Shown here one piece after another: positions 1-7,508 of a stretch of DNA of 12,535 nt. Where the stretch lies: contig CAYYJM010000189.1 in the NCBI GenBank assembly GCA_964471755.1, positions 1 through 12,535 on the forward strand. The letters are read 5' to 3'. This stretch comes from CAYYJM01 sp964471755. Its GTDB lineage: Bacteria > Planctomycetota > Planctomycetia > Gemmatales > Gemmataceae. A program made the translations under genes and the position numbers. The notes beneath the pieces were generated by a model. That model saw only the letters and a program-made list of their open reading frames with translations. It was not told the DNA's origin and did no database searches. Numbering within the stretch: the first letter of the stretch is position 1; the number at the start of each line of letters is the position of its first letter.

Positions 1-529
1 GCGTGATCAGGGCGGGAAAGCGATGCGTGTGGAAGGCCGCCCGGACCATCAGGTCGGCGGCCGCCTTGCTGGCGGCGTAAGGGCTGTTCGGTGCCAGCGG
101 CGTGTGTTCGGTGAATGCTCCGGTCGAGCCGAGACTGCCGTAGACCTCGTCGGTGGAAACCTGAACGAAGCGCTCGACCTTGCAGGTCCGGGCGGCGTCG
201 AGCAGAACCTGAGTGCCGACGACGTTGGACTGGATGAAGGGGGCCCCGTCCATGATGCTGCGATCAACATGGCTCTCGGCGGCGAAATGGATGACCGAGC
301 TGATCCGGTGTCCCTTCAGGGTGGTTTCGACACACGACCGGTCGGTAACGTCTCCCTGAACGAAGGCGTACCTCGGATGATCGTCCAGGCCGCGCAAATT
401 CTCCGGGTTGCCGGCATAGGTAAGAGCGTCGTAGTTGACGACGTGCAGAGCGGCTTCCTTCTCGAGGAGGAAGCGGATGAAGTTGCTGCCGATGAAGCCA
501 CATCCGCCAGTGACCAGCACGGACTCCAT
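1..529 (-). CDS. rfbB: dTDP-glucose 4,6-dehydratase, N-terminal part (cut by window edge)
   Basis: Converts dTDP-glucose to dTDP-4-keto-6-deoxyglucose in the cytoplasm, the entry step to dTDP-rhamnose and dTDP-amino sugars. The 176 visible codons form an extended short-chain dehydrogenase with a Rossmann fold. Seen are the NAD-binding loop TGGCGFIGSN (residues 7-16), DALTYAGNPENL (34-45), FAAESHVDRS (82-91), the catalytic region STDEVYG (125-131, Thr126-Asp127-Glu128), and the active-site pair Tyr151/Lys155 in YAASKAAADL. These are family signatures specific enough to exclude most other epimerase/dehydratase groups. The family is about 330-360 aa, so roughly half lies off the left edge. The ATG at 529 has GAGGAG five bases upstream. 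It is the last visible gene of the polysaccharide operon, 94 bp after the membrane protein gene. Nothing looks damaged in the visible half. Confidence 0.95.
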   Translation of the reverse strand, partial: MESVLVTGGCGFIGSNFIRFLLEKEAALHVVNYDALTYAGNPENLRGLDDHPRYAFVQGDVTDRSCVETTLKGHRISSVIHFAAESHVDRSIMDGAPFIQSNVVGTQVLLDAARTCKVERFVQVSTDEVYGSLGSTGAFTEHTPLAPNSPYAASKAAADLMVRAAFHTHRFPALIT

Positions 530-623
530 ACCTGCTCCTCTGACCGAAATCGCCCGGACACTACCCTCCACAACGATATCTCTCGCTTCGGGTCGGGTCA
601 AGCCGGGCACCACAGTGCCGGGG

Positions 624-1463
624 TCATTGAGCCGTTCGCTTCTCCTGCCCGTCTGAAGACGGTGGACTGTGAGCGGCTGATTTCGATCCTTCGTCGGTCT
701 GGAGACGCTGCCGAAGTGAGTGGAGTGAGAAGAACACATCGCGGCCACTGGCGCAGACGATCGGTTCGACTCCGAGCAGACTCCGCAAGCGACTCTCCAT
801 TGGTTCGGGCCCTTCCGGGTAGCCGAAGCGGTCGAGGTGGATTCCGCCGTAACCCAGGCGCACGAGTTCCTCGACCAGGGTATCCGGCGGCAGTTCCGCC
901 AGGTGTTCCAGGAAATCCCCTGCGGGCCGGCCACGAACGCCACCGTGACTGATGCGGAGAGTGGGCGAATGCATGAGCAGGCGGAAGGGATCGTAACACT
1001 CCATCCGGCCAAGGTTCGGCGACTCCGGGAAGGAGATGAACGGCATCTGGTAGACCATGCCGCCGGTGCCGACCTGCTCCTCCACCGCGGCGGTGAATGT
1101 GGCCAGGGCCTGATGCTGCCGGAGATTGTCCGCGTGGGTCGGTACGTCTGCGTTGGACGTCTGATCCCAGATCCCGAAGGCCAGGGCCAGCCAGCAGACT
1201 CCCCAGGCCAGCCAGCGGGCCCGAATCGTGAGGCTCGCCGCAAGCAGGCGATCGAGCAGAACGGCGAAGGCCGCGAGGGCGAGGAAGCCAATGAAGATGC
1301 TGATGCGATTGTAGCAGCGAATCTGCGGACTGACGAAGTGGTTGAACAGGGCCCCGACGCCGCCGATGACGGCCAGGGCCAGCCCGCACCAGATGAGGAT
1401 GCCCAGGTCGGTCAGCCGGCCATCCGGAGCGACGCCCTCGGGTTCCGGATGAGAACGCTCAAG
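624..1463 (-). CDS. C-terminal piece of the split membrane protein (no start of its own)
   Basis: The second frame codes for about 279 residues. It opens with a hydrophilic patch (LLERSHPEPEGVAPDGRLTD), then helices around ILIWCGLALAVIGGVGALF, then SPQIRCYNRISIFIGFLAL, a further hydrophobic segment, and WLAWGVCWLALAFGIWD. A soluble domain follows containing YQMPFISFPESP, LGYGGIHLDRFGYP and LLGVEPIVCASGRDVFFSL. That order (QIR-YNR motif, last helices, then a domain with YQ-PF--FPE and GVEP) recalls the C-terminal end of a recurring family of large bacterial polysaccharide-linked membrane proteins, from memory and without a search. The first usable start codon is a GTG at 1085, deep in the domain, with no ribosome site, so independent expression is unlikely. 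Confidence 0.6.
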   Translation of the reverse strand, partial: LERSHPEPEGVAPDGRLTDLGILIWCGLALAVIGGVGALFNHFVSPQIRCYNRISIFIGFLALAAFAVLLDRLLAASLTIRARWLAWGVCWLALAFGIWDQTSNADVPTHADNLRQHQALATFTAAVEEQVGTGGMVYQMPFISFPESPNLGRMECYDPFRLLMHSPTLRISHGGVRGRPAGDFLEHLAELPPDTLVEELVRLGYGGIHLDRFGYPEGPEPMESRLRSLLGVEPIVCASGRDVFFSLHSLRQRLQTDEGSKSAAHSPPSSDGQEKRTAQ

Positions 1464-2434
1464 CAGGCGGCCAGGAGACCGATCGTTGCGAGGAACCCAA
1501 GGCTGGCGTAGCTGGACTCATTGATGGAGCGGAGGGGAGCTGTCTCGTACTTCACCTTGAGCCGTGCCAGACGCGAGATGCGGTGGTTGAGCCGCGGCAG
1601 GACGAGCTGGGCTGGCTTCAAACCGTAGAGATCCGCCTCGGCCGGGAGCCGCTGAGCGACCATCGGATTGCGTCCTTCGGCGATCCGAAACAGGATCGCA
1701 GGGATGGCGTTGAGTCCGGCCCCGATTCCCGTGACGGCGATCAGCGTGCCAGCCAGGAGGATGGGCCGCCACTGACGGGTGGCGCAGGCGCGGAGACAAC
1801 CAGCGGCGGCGAGGAAATAGCAGCCGAAAAAGGCGTAGTAGACGCCGGCCGACGATACCAGTGCCGCCACGACCACGGCGAAGATCAGGCGGCCACGCGA
1901 TTGATCCAGCTCACCACGCAGCACCCAGAAGGCCAGGAGCAACGACAGGGGCACAAGGTAGTAGGCGGACAGGAACAGATGGGATTCGCCACGCAGAAAG
2001 TGATAGGGCAGGAAGGCAAAGAGCAGACCGCCCACCAGGGCCGGCAGGTGGCCCACGCCCAGACGCCGAAGGACGAACAACGCCGTCAGAGCGGCCAGGA
2101 CGTAGGTGGCCAGGTAGAAGAGATTCACCACCTGGTAGACGTTCCCGCCGCCCAGGCTGATTCCCCAGAGGAGGAGAAAGTTCAAGCCTTCCACCGCTGG
2201 AAAGTCGTTCAGATTCTGGCCGTGGGGAGCCCCGGCACGCTCCGAGTAGGCGTACCAGCCGTTCTCCAGCAGATTCAACACCCACAACTGTGACACGATG
2301 GTGTCACCGTTGTTCTGAAAGGGCACGTCGAGGTTGGCACGCCAGAGGCGGAAGGCAAGGACCAGCAAGGCCACGCCCAGAACTACCGTGGCAAGGTACG
2401 TCAGCGCCGACGGCTTTGAGAAGAGCCTGGGCAT
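1412..2434 (-). CDS. N-terminal piece of the split membrane protein (340 codons to premature stop)
   Basis: This is the intact upstream frame. The ATG at 2434 has GGAGG (2440-2444) five bases upstream, an excellent ribosome site. Residues 11-31 form a first membrane helix. A polar loop follows with NNGD (41-44) and the stretch GAPHGQNLNDFP (68-79), as in GT-C-type membrane transferases where acidic loop residues face the periplasm. Further hydrophobic segments lie around residues 84-94, 98-122, 128-145, 152-173, 182-214, 225-248 and 310-329. The last roughly 16 residues before the stop (Cys324 onward) look like out-of-frame read-through, because the alternative frame over the same bases continues the protein sensibly. 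If translated alone it would give a truncated protein lacking its last helices and C-terminal soluble domain. Confidence 0.7.
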   Translation of the reverse strand: MPRLFSKPSALTYLATVVLGVALLVLAFRLWRANLDVPFQNNGDTIVSQLWVLNLLENGWYAYSERAGAPHGQNLNDFPAVEGLNFLLLWGISLGGGNVYQVVNLFYLATYVLAALTALFVLRRLGVGHLPALVGGLLFAFLPYHFLRGESHLFLSAYYLVPLSLLLAFWVLRGELDQSRGRLIFAVVVAALVSSAGVYYAFFGCYFLAAAGCLRACATRQWRPILLAGTLIAVTGIGAGLNAIPAILFRIAEGRNPMVAQRLPAEADLYGLKPAQLVLPRLNHRISRLARLKVKYETAPLRSINESSYASLGFLATIGLLAACLSVLIRNPRASLRMAG

Positions 2435-2464
2435 GTTCGCCTCCGCTGGGTTGTCGTTTCTGGC

Positions 2465-3856
2465 TCACGCCGCCTTCGTGGCGGCATCTCCCTTGCGGTC
2501 CCGGCCGTCGCGTGTAGTGGCGGAGGCCACCAGAGCCTGGATCTCTTCAGCCACTCGCCCGGCCAGATTCGCGGGCGAGCCACCCAGCAGGAATCGCAGA
2601 TGCTGGCCGACCCGATCGGCCAGACGTGCCGCGTGGGCCGTGGTCAGGCAGTCCTCCAGAAACGACACGAGCCGTTCACAGTATCGATCGGTGCGGAAGC
2701 GTTGCCGGGCGTGGTTCCGGGCATTCTCTCCCTGGCGCTGTCGTTCGTCGGCATCACCGACAAGGCGCTCCAGGACCTGGGTCAACTCCTCCAGACTGGC
2801 GACCTTGCTGACCACGTCGTCGGGGAACTCGTCGTAGTAGCCGTGCCGCCAGACGACCATGGCCTTGCCTTGCCAGAGTCCCTCGAGCAGGCTCCAGGAA
2901 GACTCGCCCAGGTGCGGGTAGCGAAGGTTGACCAGGACGTCGGACTCGGCAATCAGGCGGTGCAGGGTGTCGTCGTCGGGCGGCGGTCGGAGACGCAGGC
3001 ACTTCTCCAGGCCGTGGCTGCGCACCAGATCGTTGATCTGCTCGGCGTAAGCGGGCTTGATTTGCCCGGCCAGGACATACTCGCAACGCTCGCGCAGGAG
3101 TGGGCTCCGCGCCAGCGCTTCGATCACCATATCGACGGCCTTATTCGGGTTGAGAATCCCGAAGGTCAACAGCCGGACTCGTGCGTTGGGGTTGCGGCCC
3201 GATACGGATGTGGAGGCTTTCCGTTCGTCCGCCGGGCGGTCGCTCACTGGCCGAGGTAACTCGGGCAGGATCGGAGCGGGGAAATCGATCTGGGCGATCG
3301 GATACCCGATCTGCGGGGCCAGCACACCGCAGGAAAAGCGACTGTGGACCACGACACCGAGGGCCCCATGAACTGCGGCCCGAGCCAGGTTCCACCGCAG
3401 CGATCCTTCCTGAGTCTCTTCTCGGCAGGCCCAACCGGTGGCGTAGAGTTGCCCCCAGGCTCGCCCGGCCGAACCGTGGGCGTACTCCAGCACCTGTAAC
3501 CAGCGTGCGGGTTGCTGGCCGCACAAGTTGTGGAAGAAATTCCACATCGACAGGTCGTGGAGAATGACGACGCCCGGATGGGCGAGGTGCGTCAGGTAAA
3601 TGTCCTTGTGGAAGGGAGGACAGTCGCCCATGTTGTAGACGGTCATGTCGAAGTTCGCGAGTTCGGCGACGATCTTGCCGCCTTGACCGTCGATCTGCCG
3701 GGCGGGCAGGTCGGGTCGCCAACTGGGGCCGTCTGCCAGGCCGGTGGCGAACACCGTCACCTCATGTTCCCGTGTCAACTGATCCAGGATGAGGGCGCTG
3801 TAATGGCCGATGGCGCTGGCACGACAGAAGGGCGTGAACCAGGCAATCTTCATCAT
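2465..3856 (-). CDS. Glycosyltransferase, GT4 family (GT-B fold)
   Basis: Predicted cytoplasmic enzyme transferring a sugar from a nucleotide-sugar donor to a growing lipid-linked glycan; donor and acceptor cannot be read from sequence. It has 463 residues. The N-terminal half starts KIAWFTPF and carries the SAIGHYS loop (14-20) and the His100-Asp101 pair in VILHDLSMWNF, the usual GT4 catalytic position. The C-terminal half has TFGILNPNKAVD (231-242; Lys239 likely contacts donor phosphate) and NLRYPHLGESSWSLLEGL (310-327), where Glu318 and Glu325 form a variant of the EX7E motif with six residues between. The C-terminal tail after about residue 400 is longer than usual. The start overlaps the previous gene's stop as ATGATGA, so either of two adjacent ATGs (3856 or 3853) may serve. 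GAAAGG lies eight bases before the first. Confidence 0.9.
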   Translation of the reverse strand: MMKIAWFTPFCRASAIGHYSALILDQLTREHEVTVFATGLADGPSWRPDLPARQIDGQGGKIVAELANFDMTVYNMGDCPPFHKDIYLTHLAHPGVVILHDLSMWNFFHNLCGQQPARWLQVLEYAHGSAGRAWGQLYATGWACREETQEGSLRWNLARAAVHGALGVVVHSRFSCGVLAPQIGYPIAQIDFPAPILPELPRPVSDRPADERKASTSVSGRNPNARVRLLTFGILNPNKAVDMVIEALARSPLLRERCEYVLAGQIKPAYAEQINDLVRSHGLEKCLRLRPPPDDDTLHRLIAESDVLVNLRYPHLGESSWSLLEGLWQGKAMVVWRHGYYDEFPDDVVSKVASLEELTQVLERLVGDADERQRQGENARNHARQRFRTDRYCERLVSFLEDCLTTAHAARLADRVGQHLRFLLGGSPANLAGRVAEEIQALVASATTRDGRDRKGDAATKAA

Positions 3857-4896
3857 GCCACCAGCCTTTCCAGGATATGCGGCCAGGCGATTCCGTGAAC
3901 ATCGACCGTGCGGCGGGCTTCTTCTCCCATCTGGCGGGCCCGAGTTCGATCGGCCCAGAGGCGCTCCATCCCGGCCGCCAGGGCTTCCGGAGTCGGTTCG
4001 AGGATCAGGCCGTTGTGCCCGTCGATGAGGACCTCGTTGGTGCCCCCCGAGTCGGTAAAGGTGATCACCGGTTTGTGCGAGTGAAACGCCTCGAGCGTCA
4101 CGTAGCCGTACGAGTCTTCGTCGAAGGGCAGGTACAGTGCGGCGAAGGACTCGGACATCAACTGGGCCTTCTTCTCTTCGGAGATAAAGCCCAGCAGATG
4201 GACGCGGTTTTGCAAGCCATGCTGGCGGATCAGGTCTTGCAACTGCTCGCCGTAGGCTGCCTCGTCCGGTTTGCCGGCCAGGACCAGCTGGAACGGCGAG
4301 CGGACGTGGCGCATCGCCTCGATGGCGACGTGCTGCCGCTTGATCTGGTTGAGGCGACTGGGGTAGAAAAAGTAGTCGCCAAAGTCACCGGGACCGAACC
4401 GTTCCGGGTACTTCAGTGGAGGGTAGAGAATCCCGTCGGCCTCGATCCCGTTGTAGCGCCGCAGTCGGTCAGCCACGATGCGCGAGTTCGTATAGATGGC
4501 CCGGGCCTCAGGCAGGTAGCGGTTGTCCGCTTCATGGATCATGCCGCGAACGCTGCGACCCTCGGGGGTATCCGGAGGATTCTGGAAGGGAGTGCCCCAG
4601 AGTTCGTACACCTGGCGAAACTGGTGCAGCAACCACACCTTCTTGTTCGCGAAGGGGAGGTAGTAGGCCGGAAACTTCAGCGCGATCACCAGGTCGGGCT
4701 CACCCGCATCGATGCGCAGCAGCCGGCAGGCCAGGATGTTATCGATCAAGGTGGAGGCGGGATACCACTTGAACGGAATGCGGATCACCTCGACCTGGTG
4801 TCCGGCCTGTGTCATCCGATCGAAGAGGCTCTCCGCCAGATACTCCGCACCGCCCCAGATGAAGGGAGCCTGCACGTTGACGATCGCAATTTTCAT
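3853..4896 (-). CDS. Glycosyltransferase, GT4 family (GT-B fold)
   Basis: A second GT4-type transferase, 347 residues, probably cytoplasmic or membrane-associated, acting in the same glycan pathway. Visible are WGGAEYLAESL (14-24) in the acceptor-side domain, NSRIVADRLRRY (137-148), the donor-domain opening FFYPSRLNQIKRQHVAIEA (176-194; Arg181 and Lys186 sit at donor-phosphate positions), HLLGFISEEKK (233-243), and PFDEDSYGYVTLEAF (257-271), where Asp261 and Glu269 hold the two EX7E acidic positions. TDSGGTNEVL (281-290) follows, as in typical members. The frame stays open upstream to 5250, but the real start is the ATG at 4896. A strong GGAGGGG (4905-4911) lies eight bases before it, and only from there does the protein match the family N-terminus. 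Its ATG overlaps the previous gene's TGA as ATGA, so the two are probably translationally coupled. It overlaps the next gene the same way. Confidence 0.92.
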   Translation of the reverse strand: MKIAIVNVQAPFIWGGAEYLAESLFDRMTQAGHQVEVIRIPFKWYPASTLIDNILACRLLRIDAGEPDLVIALKFPAYYLPFANKKVWLLHQFRQVYELWGTPFQNPPDTPEGRSVRGMIHEADNRYLPEARAIYTNSRIVADRLRRYNGIEADGILYPPLKYPERFGPGDFGDYFFYPSRLNQIKRQHVAIEAMRHVRSPFQLVLAGKPDEAAYGEQLQDLIRQHGLQNRVHLLGFISEEKKAQLMSESFAALYLPFDEDSYGYVTLEAFHSHKPVITFTDSGGTNEVLIDGHNGLILEPTPEALAAGMERLWADRTRARQMGEEARRTVDVHGIAWPHILERLVA

Positions 4897-5918
4897 TTGA
4901 GCAACCCCTCCGCGACCGTCTCCCAGGAAATTCGCAGACGTTTCAGAGTCTGATACCCACCCTCGGCCAGGTCCCGCGCGAACGAGGGGATCCGGCGCAG
5001 TCGGTCCAGCTGAGTGGCCAGCAAGCGCGGGTCGGGTTGCAGGAGTACCCCATTGGCCCCGCTCTGGATCAGATGAGCTGTGGCGGCCGAATCCACGGTG
5101 GCGACGACCGGCCGACGAGCCTGAAAGGCCTCCAGCACGCCCTCCTCCGGAGCCCACTGTTTTCTGCCACACGACACCACTCCGGAACAGTCGCGAAGCT
5201 GCTCCGCAAGATTTCCCTCGGCAAAGCGAACACGCTCGGCCACGCCCCACTGCTCGGCCCGCTGACGCAACGGCTGGATCGCCGAACTGCTCGCTGCCAT
5301 CCGAAAGACCAGCCGGACGGAATGGGCGAAGCGGAGCGCTTCCAGAACGAGCAGATTTCGATCGAACGATGCGGACGAACTCAGGACGAGAAAGCCTCCC
5401 TGCCCTGGCGGAGAGGGGTTCGGCTCGGCGGTGATGGGCGGTGGGTGGAGTGCGGGAGCGATGGCGATTCGGTAGACGCTGTGCAGCCAGTGCGCGGTCG
5501 CGGGACTGGCTGGCACCACCTGATGAGCCTCCCGTAAACCAACCAGTTCCGCCAGGTGTCGGTGTTCGGCAGGGCGAGAATACAGGTCGGTCGCGGCCTC
5601 TGACAGGAGGGTGTCAGCTTCGGCCAGAGCCGGGTAGGTCTCGACCAGCCAGCTTACCTTGCGTGAATGCCGCAGCACCCCGGCCGGACCACGGAGAGTG
5701 ATCAACCGATCAATGGGGGTTCCGGCGGCTTCCTCCAGATCCAGGAGACGGAAGGCGAGCAGTTGGTCGGCTTCGCCATCTCCCTCTCGGAAGGGCAGCA
5801 CCACACGATCGGCCTGATGGCCCATCGACCGGAATTGCCCTTCCAGGCAGGCCGCCAGCGACTGTTCGCGTGCGGGGCGAAAGGGCACGTAGGCCGTCGC
5901 AATGACGATTCGCAGCAT
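4893..5918 (-). CDS. Divergent GT4-like glycosyltransferase
   Basis: Probable GT-B transferase, 341 residues, first of three consecutive glycosyltransferase genes. The N-terminus (LRIVIATAYVPFRPAREQSL) resembles a GT4 start. The donor domain opens with FLVLSSSASFDRNLLVLEAL (176-195) in place of the usual Gly-Arg-x-Lys-Asn segment. The late region (ARRPVVATVDSAATAHLIQSG, 267-287; NGVLLQPDP, 289-297) is clearly GT4-like. The EX7E motif is not intact. APEEGVLEAF (256-265) has Glu258, Glu259 and Glu263, as if the Gly-Phe-Gly loop were deleted. Activity is therefore less certain than for its neighbours, and it may have an altered donor site or act as a partner subunit. The ATG at 5918 follows the previous stop by nine bases and has only a weak ribosome site, so it may depend on upstream translation. 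Confidence 0.8.
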   Translation of the reverse strand: MLRIVIATAYVPFRPAREQSLAACLEGQFRSMGHQADRVVLPFREGDGEADQLLAFRLLDLEEAAGTPIDRLITLRGPAGVLRHSRKVSWLVETYPALAEADTLLSEAATDLYSRPAEHRHLAELVGLREAHQVVPASPATAHWLHSVYRIAIAPALHPPPITAEPNPSPPGQGGFLVLSSSASFDRNLLVLEALRFAHSVRLVFRMAASSSAIQPLRQRAEQWGVAERVRFAEGNLAEQLRDCSGVVSCGRKQWAPEEGVLEAFQARRPVVATVDSAATAHLIQSGANGVLLQPDPRLLATQLDRLRRIPSFARDLAEGGYQTLKRLRISWETVAEGLLK

Positions 5919-5927
5919 GGCAGGGGG

Positions 5928-6248
5928 TCATCCGTGGAAGAACAGGGTACGCGCCGCACGCAGCCAGGCGAGAAGCCGGACACAGCACTTCACAATCAAG
6001 GGTCCAATCCACGGGAGTCGCAGCAGGAAACCTTTCAGCCGCGCTCGCAGGCGGAGAATCTGCCACAGCGAAGGGCCAGGCTGGCCCGGCCCCTTCCAGG
6101 CCGCAAGGGGAGTGACCGAGCAACCCGGACCTGTCTCGATCACCGCATCGGCCCCGTCCGCGTCCTTGTCGCGGTAAGGATCTCTCCAGGCGGCGGCGTC
6201 CTCGATACGCCGCTGCCAGTGCGTCAGGGTCGAACGGGACTCGGTCAT
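5928..6248 (-). CDS. Small unrecognised protein in polysaccharide operon (106 aa)
   Basis: I do not recognise this protein. It fills the gap between aminotransferase and glycosyltransferase genes on the same strand, 35 bp after one and nine bases before the next. It starts at an ATG with GAGAAGGG (6258-6265) nine bases upstream. The first 30 residues are polar and charged (HWQRRIEDAAAWRDPYRD, 10-27). The middle is Gly/Pro-rich. Residues 62-104 are Leu/Arg-rich with one short hydrophobic stretch (LPWIGPLIVKCCV, 78-90) ending RTLFFHG. This resembles an amphipathic membrane-surface helix more than a full transmembrane segment. It lies in the same frame as the next gene, separated by a TGA and nine bases, so a lost fusion or mis-sequenced stop is possible but unproven. 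Its reality rests on position, ribosome site and lack of a better frame. Confidence 0.6.
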   Translation of the reverse strand: MTESRSTLTHWQRRIEDAAAWRDPYRDKDADGADAVIETGPGCSVTPLAAWKGPGQPGPSLWQILRLRARLKGFLLRLPWIGPLIVKCCVRLLAWLRAARTLFFHG

Positions 6249-6283
6249 GCTCAGTTTCCCTTCTCTGCGAGAGCCCGACGCGC

Positions 6284-7438
6284 TCAGGCGGCTCTGGAGC
6301 GAACCTGACCGGCGGGTCGGAGGGCGGACGAGATCCCCGCGACGATGCGAACCTGGTCGGCCTGTGTCAACGTGTTGTAAGTCGGCAGCATGAGCGCGCG
6401 CATACTGAGCCCGTCGGTCACCGGAAGAACCTCTCCACGGCGACGCGATTCTTCCCGGAATGGGGGCAAGGTATGCAGTGGAATGAACATCGGGCGCGAT
6501 TCGATCCCGTCGGCCGCCAGGGCTGCCATCACCTGATCTCGGCTACAGCCCGCTTCCTTCTCGTCGATCACGGCGCTATACATCCACGGCGATAACTCCG
6601 CCCAGGGAGCCCGTGGCTGGAGGCGCACGCCCGGCAAGCCGGTGAGCAGTTCGTCGTAGAGGGCATAGATTTCCCGGCGTCGGGCGAGAATGGCCTCCCG
6701 GCGTTCCATCTGCGCACAGAGGATGGCCGCCGCGACGTTGGTCAGGCGGAAGTTGAAGCCGGTGACCGGAAAATAGTAGCGTCGGTCCGGGTCCATCCCC
6801 TGACCGCGCAGGATGCGCAGCCGGGCGGCAAGGCGATCGTCGGTGGTGGTCACTGCGCCGCCCTCGCCGCAAGTGAGCAGCTTGTTGCCGAAGAAGCTGA
6901 AGGTCGCCGCGTGACCGAGGCTCCCCACGGGCCGACCCTTGTAGCGAGCGAACAGGGCCTCGGCGGCGTCCTCGATCACCCACAGGCCGTGGATCGCCGC
7001 CAGGCGGTTCAGCGCGTCCATGTCGGCGGGATGGCCCATCAGGTGGACCGGAATGATGGCGCGTGTCCGCGACGTGATCGCCTGTTCGACCGCCCGGGGG
7101 CACAGGGTCCACGTCTGTGGATCGACGTCCACGAAGACCGGCTCCGCGCCGACGTAGCGGGGCGCGTTCCCGGTGGCAATATAGGTGAGCGAGGGAACGA
7201 TGACCTCGTCGCCCGGTCCAATGTTCAACGCGGCCAGTACCAGATGCAGCGCGACTGTTCCATTGGCGACGGCGAGGGCATGGGGAATCTCACAGCACCC
7301 GGCGAACTCCTGCTCGAAACGGGACAGAAACGCACCAGTCGATGAGATCCAGGTACTCCGGATCGCCTGTAGCGCGTAGTCCTCCTCGTTACCGCGCAGA
7401 TCAACGCTGGCAACGGGAATGTTCGGCTTGCTCATCAT
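6284..7438 (-). CDS. DegT/DnrJ/EryC1/StrS-family PLP aminotransferase (sugar 4-amino type)
   Basis: Transfers an amino group, usually from glutamate, to a 4-keto-6-deoxy nucleotide sugar in the cytoplasm, using pyridoxal phosphate. It has 384 residues, normal for the family. Seen are STWISSTGAFLSRFEQEF (28-45), ANGTVALHL (58-66; cofactor phosphate contact), PSLTYIATGNA (82-92), VIEDAAEAL (154-162; Asp157 pairs with the pyridine nitrogen), and SFFGNKLLTCGEGG (181-194; Lys186 is the Schiff-base lysine). The WISS-G opening and FFGNK loop are most like GDP-perosamine synthase and VioA-like enzymes. With a dTDP-glucose 4,6-dehydratase in the operon and no GDP-mannose dehydratase in view, a dTDP-4-keto-6-deoxyhexose substrate is more likely (inference). 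The start is MMSK, and GGGAG before it is spaced better for the second ATG (7435). Confidence 0.93.
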   Translation of the reverse strand: MMSKPNIPVASVDLRGNEEDYALQAIRSTWISSTGAFLSRFEQEFAGCCEIPHALAVANGTVALHLVLAALNIGPGDEVIVPSLTYIATGNAPRYVGAEPVFVDVDPQTWTLCPRAVEQAITSRTRAIIPVHLMGHPADMDALNRLAAIHGLWVIEDAAEALFARYKGRPVGSLGHAATFSFFGNKLLTCGEGGAVTTTDDRLAARLRILRGQGMDPDRRYYFPVTGFNFRLTNVAAAILCAQMERREAILARRREIYALYDELLTGLPGVRLQPRAPWAELSPWMYSAVIDEKEAGCSRDQVMAALAADGIESRPMFIPLHTLPPFREESRRRGEVLPVTDGLSMRALMLPTYNTLTQADQVRIVAGISSALRPAGQVRSRAA

Positions 7439-7508
7439 CTCTCCCAGGACATCCTGTCCGCAGGGTAGCCATCGAGGGCGGCATCATACGCACGCCGGGT
7501 CCAGAAAA

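Larger units (their letters stand above)
624..2434 (-). pseudogene. Polytopic membrane protein of polysaccharide cluster, split by apparent 1-base frameshift
   Basis: Read as one gene of about 603 codons, this is a large integral membrane protein resembling GT-C-like or YfhO-like envelope proteins found in polysaccharide clusters. I cannot name the family with certainty. The first 323 codons lie in one frame, which stops at 1412. A continuous, equally hydrophobic coding frame then runs from about 1463 to a TGA at 624-626, in the frame reached by losing one base. The join is best placed near 1463-1470, where adding one base gives Leu-Leu-Ala-Ala-X-Leu-Glu-Arg without a break. The second frame has no credible start of its own. 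Either the gene is genuinely broken or the read has one missing base. It lies 30 bp after a glycosyltransferase gene, in the same operon. An export or lipid-linked sugar transfer role would fit the context but is inference. Confidence 0.7.

Noticed and set aside
606..619. Small hairpin GGCAC-CACA-GTGCC just after the split membrane gene, considered as a terminator
   Set aside because: Only five base pairs, no T-run, and the operon continues on the same strand into the dehydratase gene.
598..1389. A 263-codon minus-strand frame over the C-terminal part of the split membrane protein
   Set aside because: Arg/Pro/His-rich with no hydrophobic helices; the neighbouring frame over the same bases gives a coherent membrane protein.
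3877..4953. A 358-codon plus-strand open frame antisense to a glycosyltransferase
   Set aside because: It mirrors a well-supported GT4 gene, shows no recognisable motif, and results from absence of stop codons in GC-rich antisense DNA.
4897..5250. Upstream extension of the second glycosyltransferase (start at 5250)
   Set aside because: The extension is Gly/Arg/Ser-rich, overlaps the well-formed end of the preceding gene, and the ATG at 4896 has a strong ribosome site and the expected family N-terminus.
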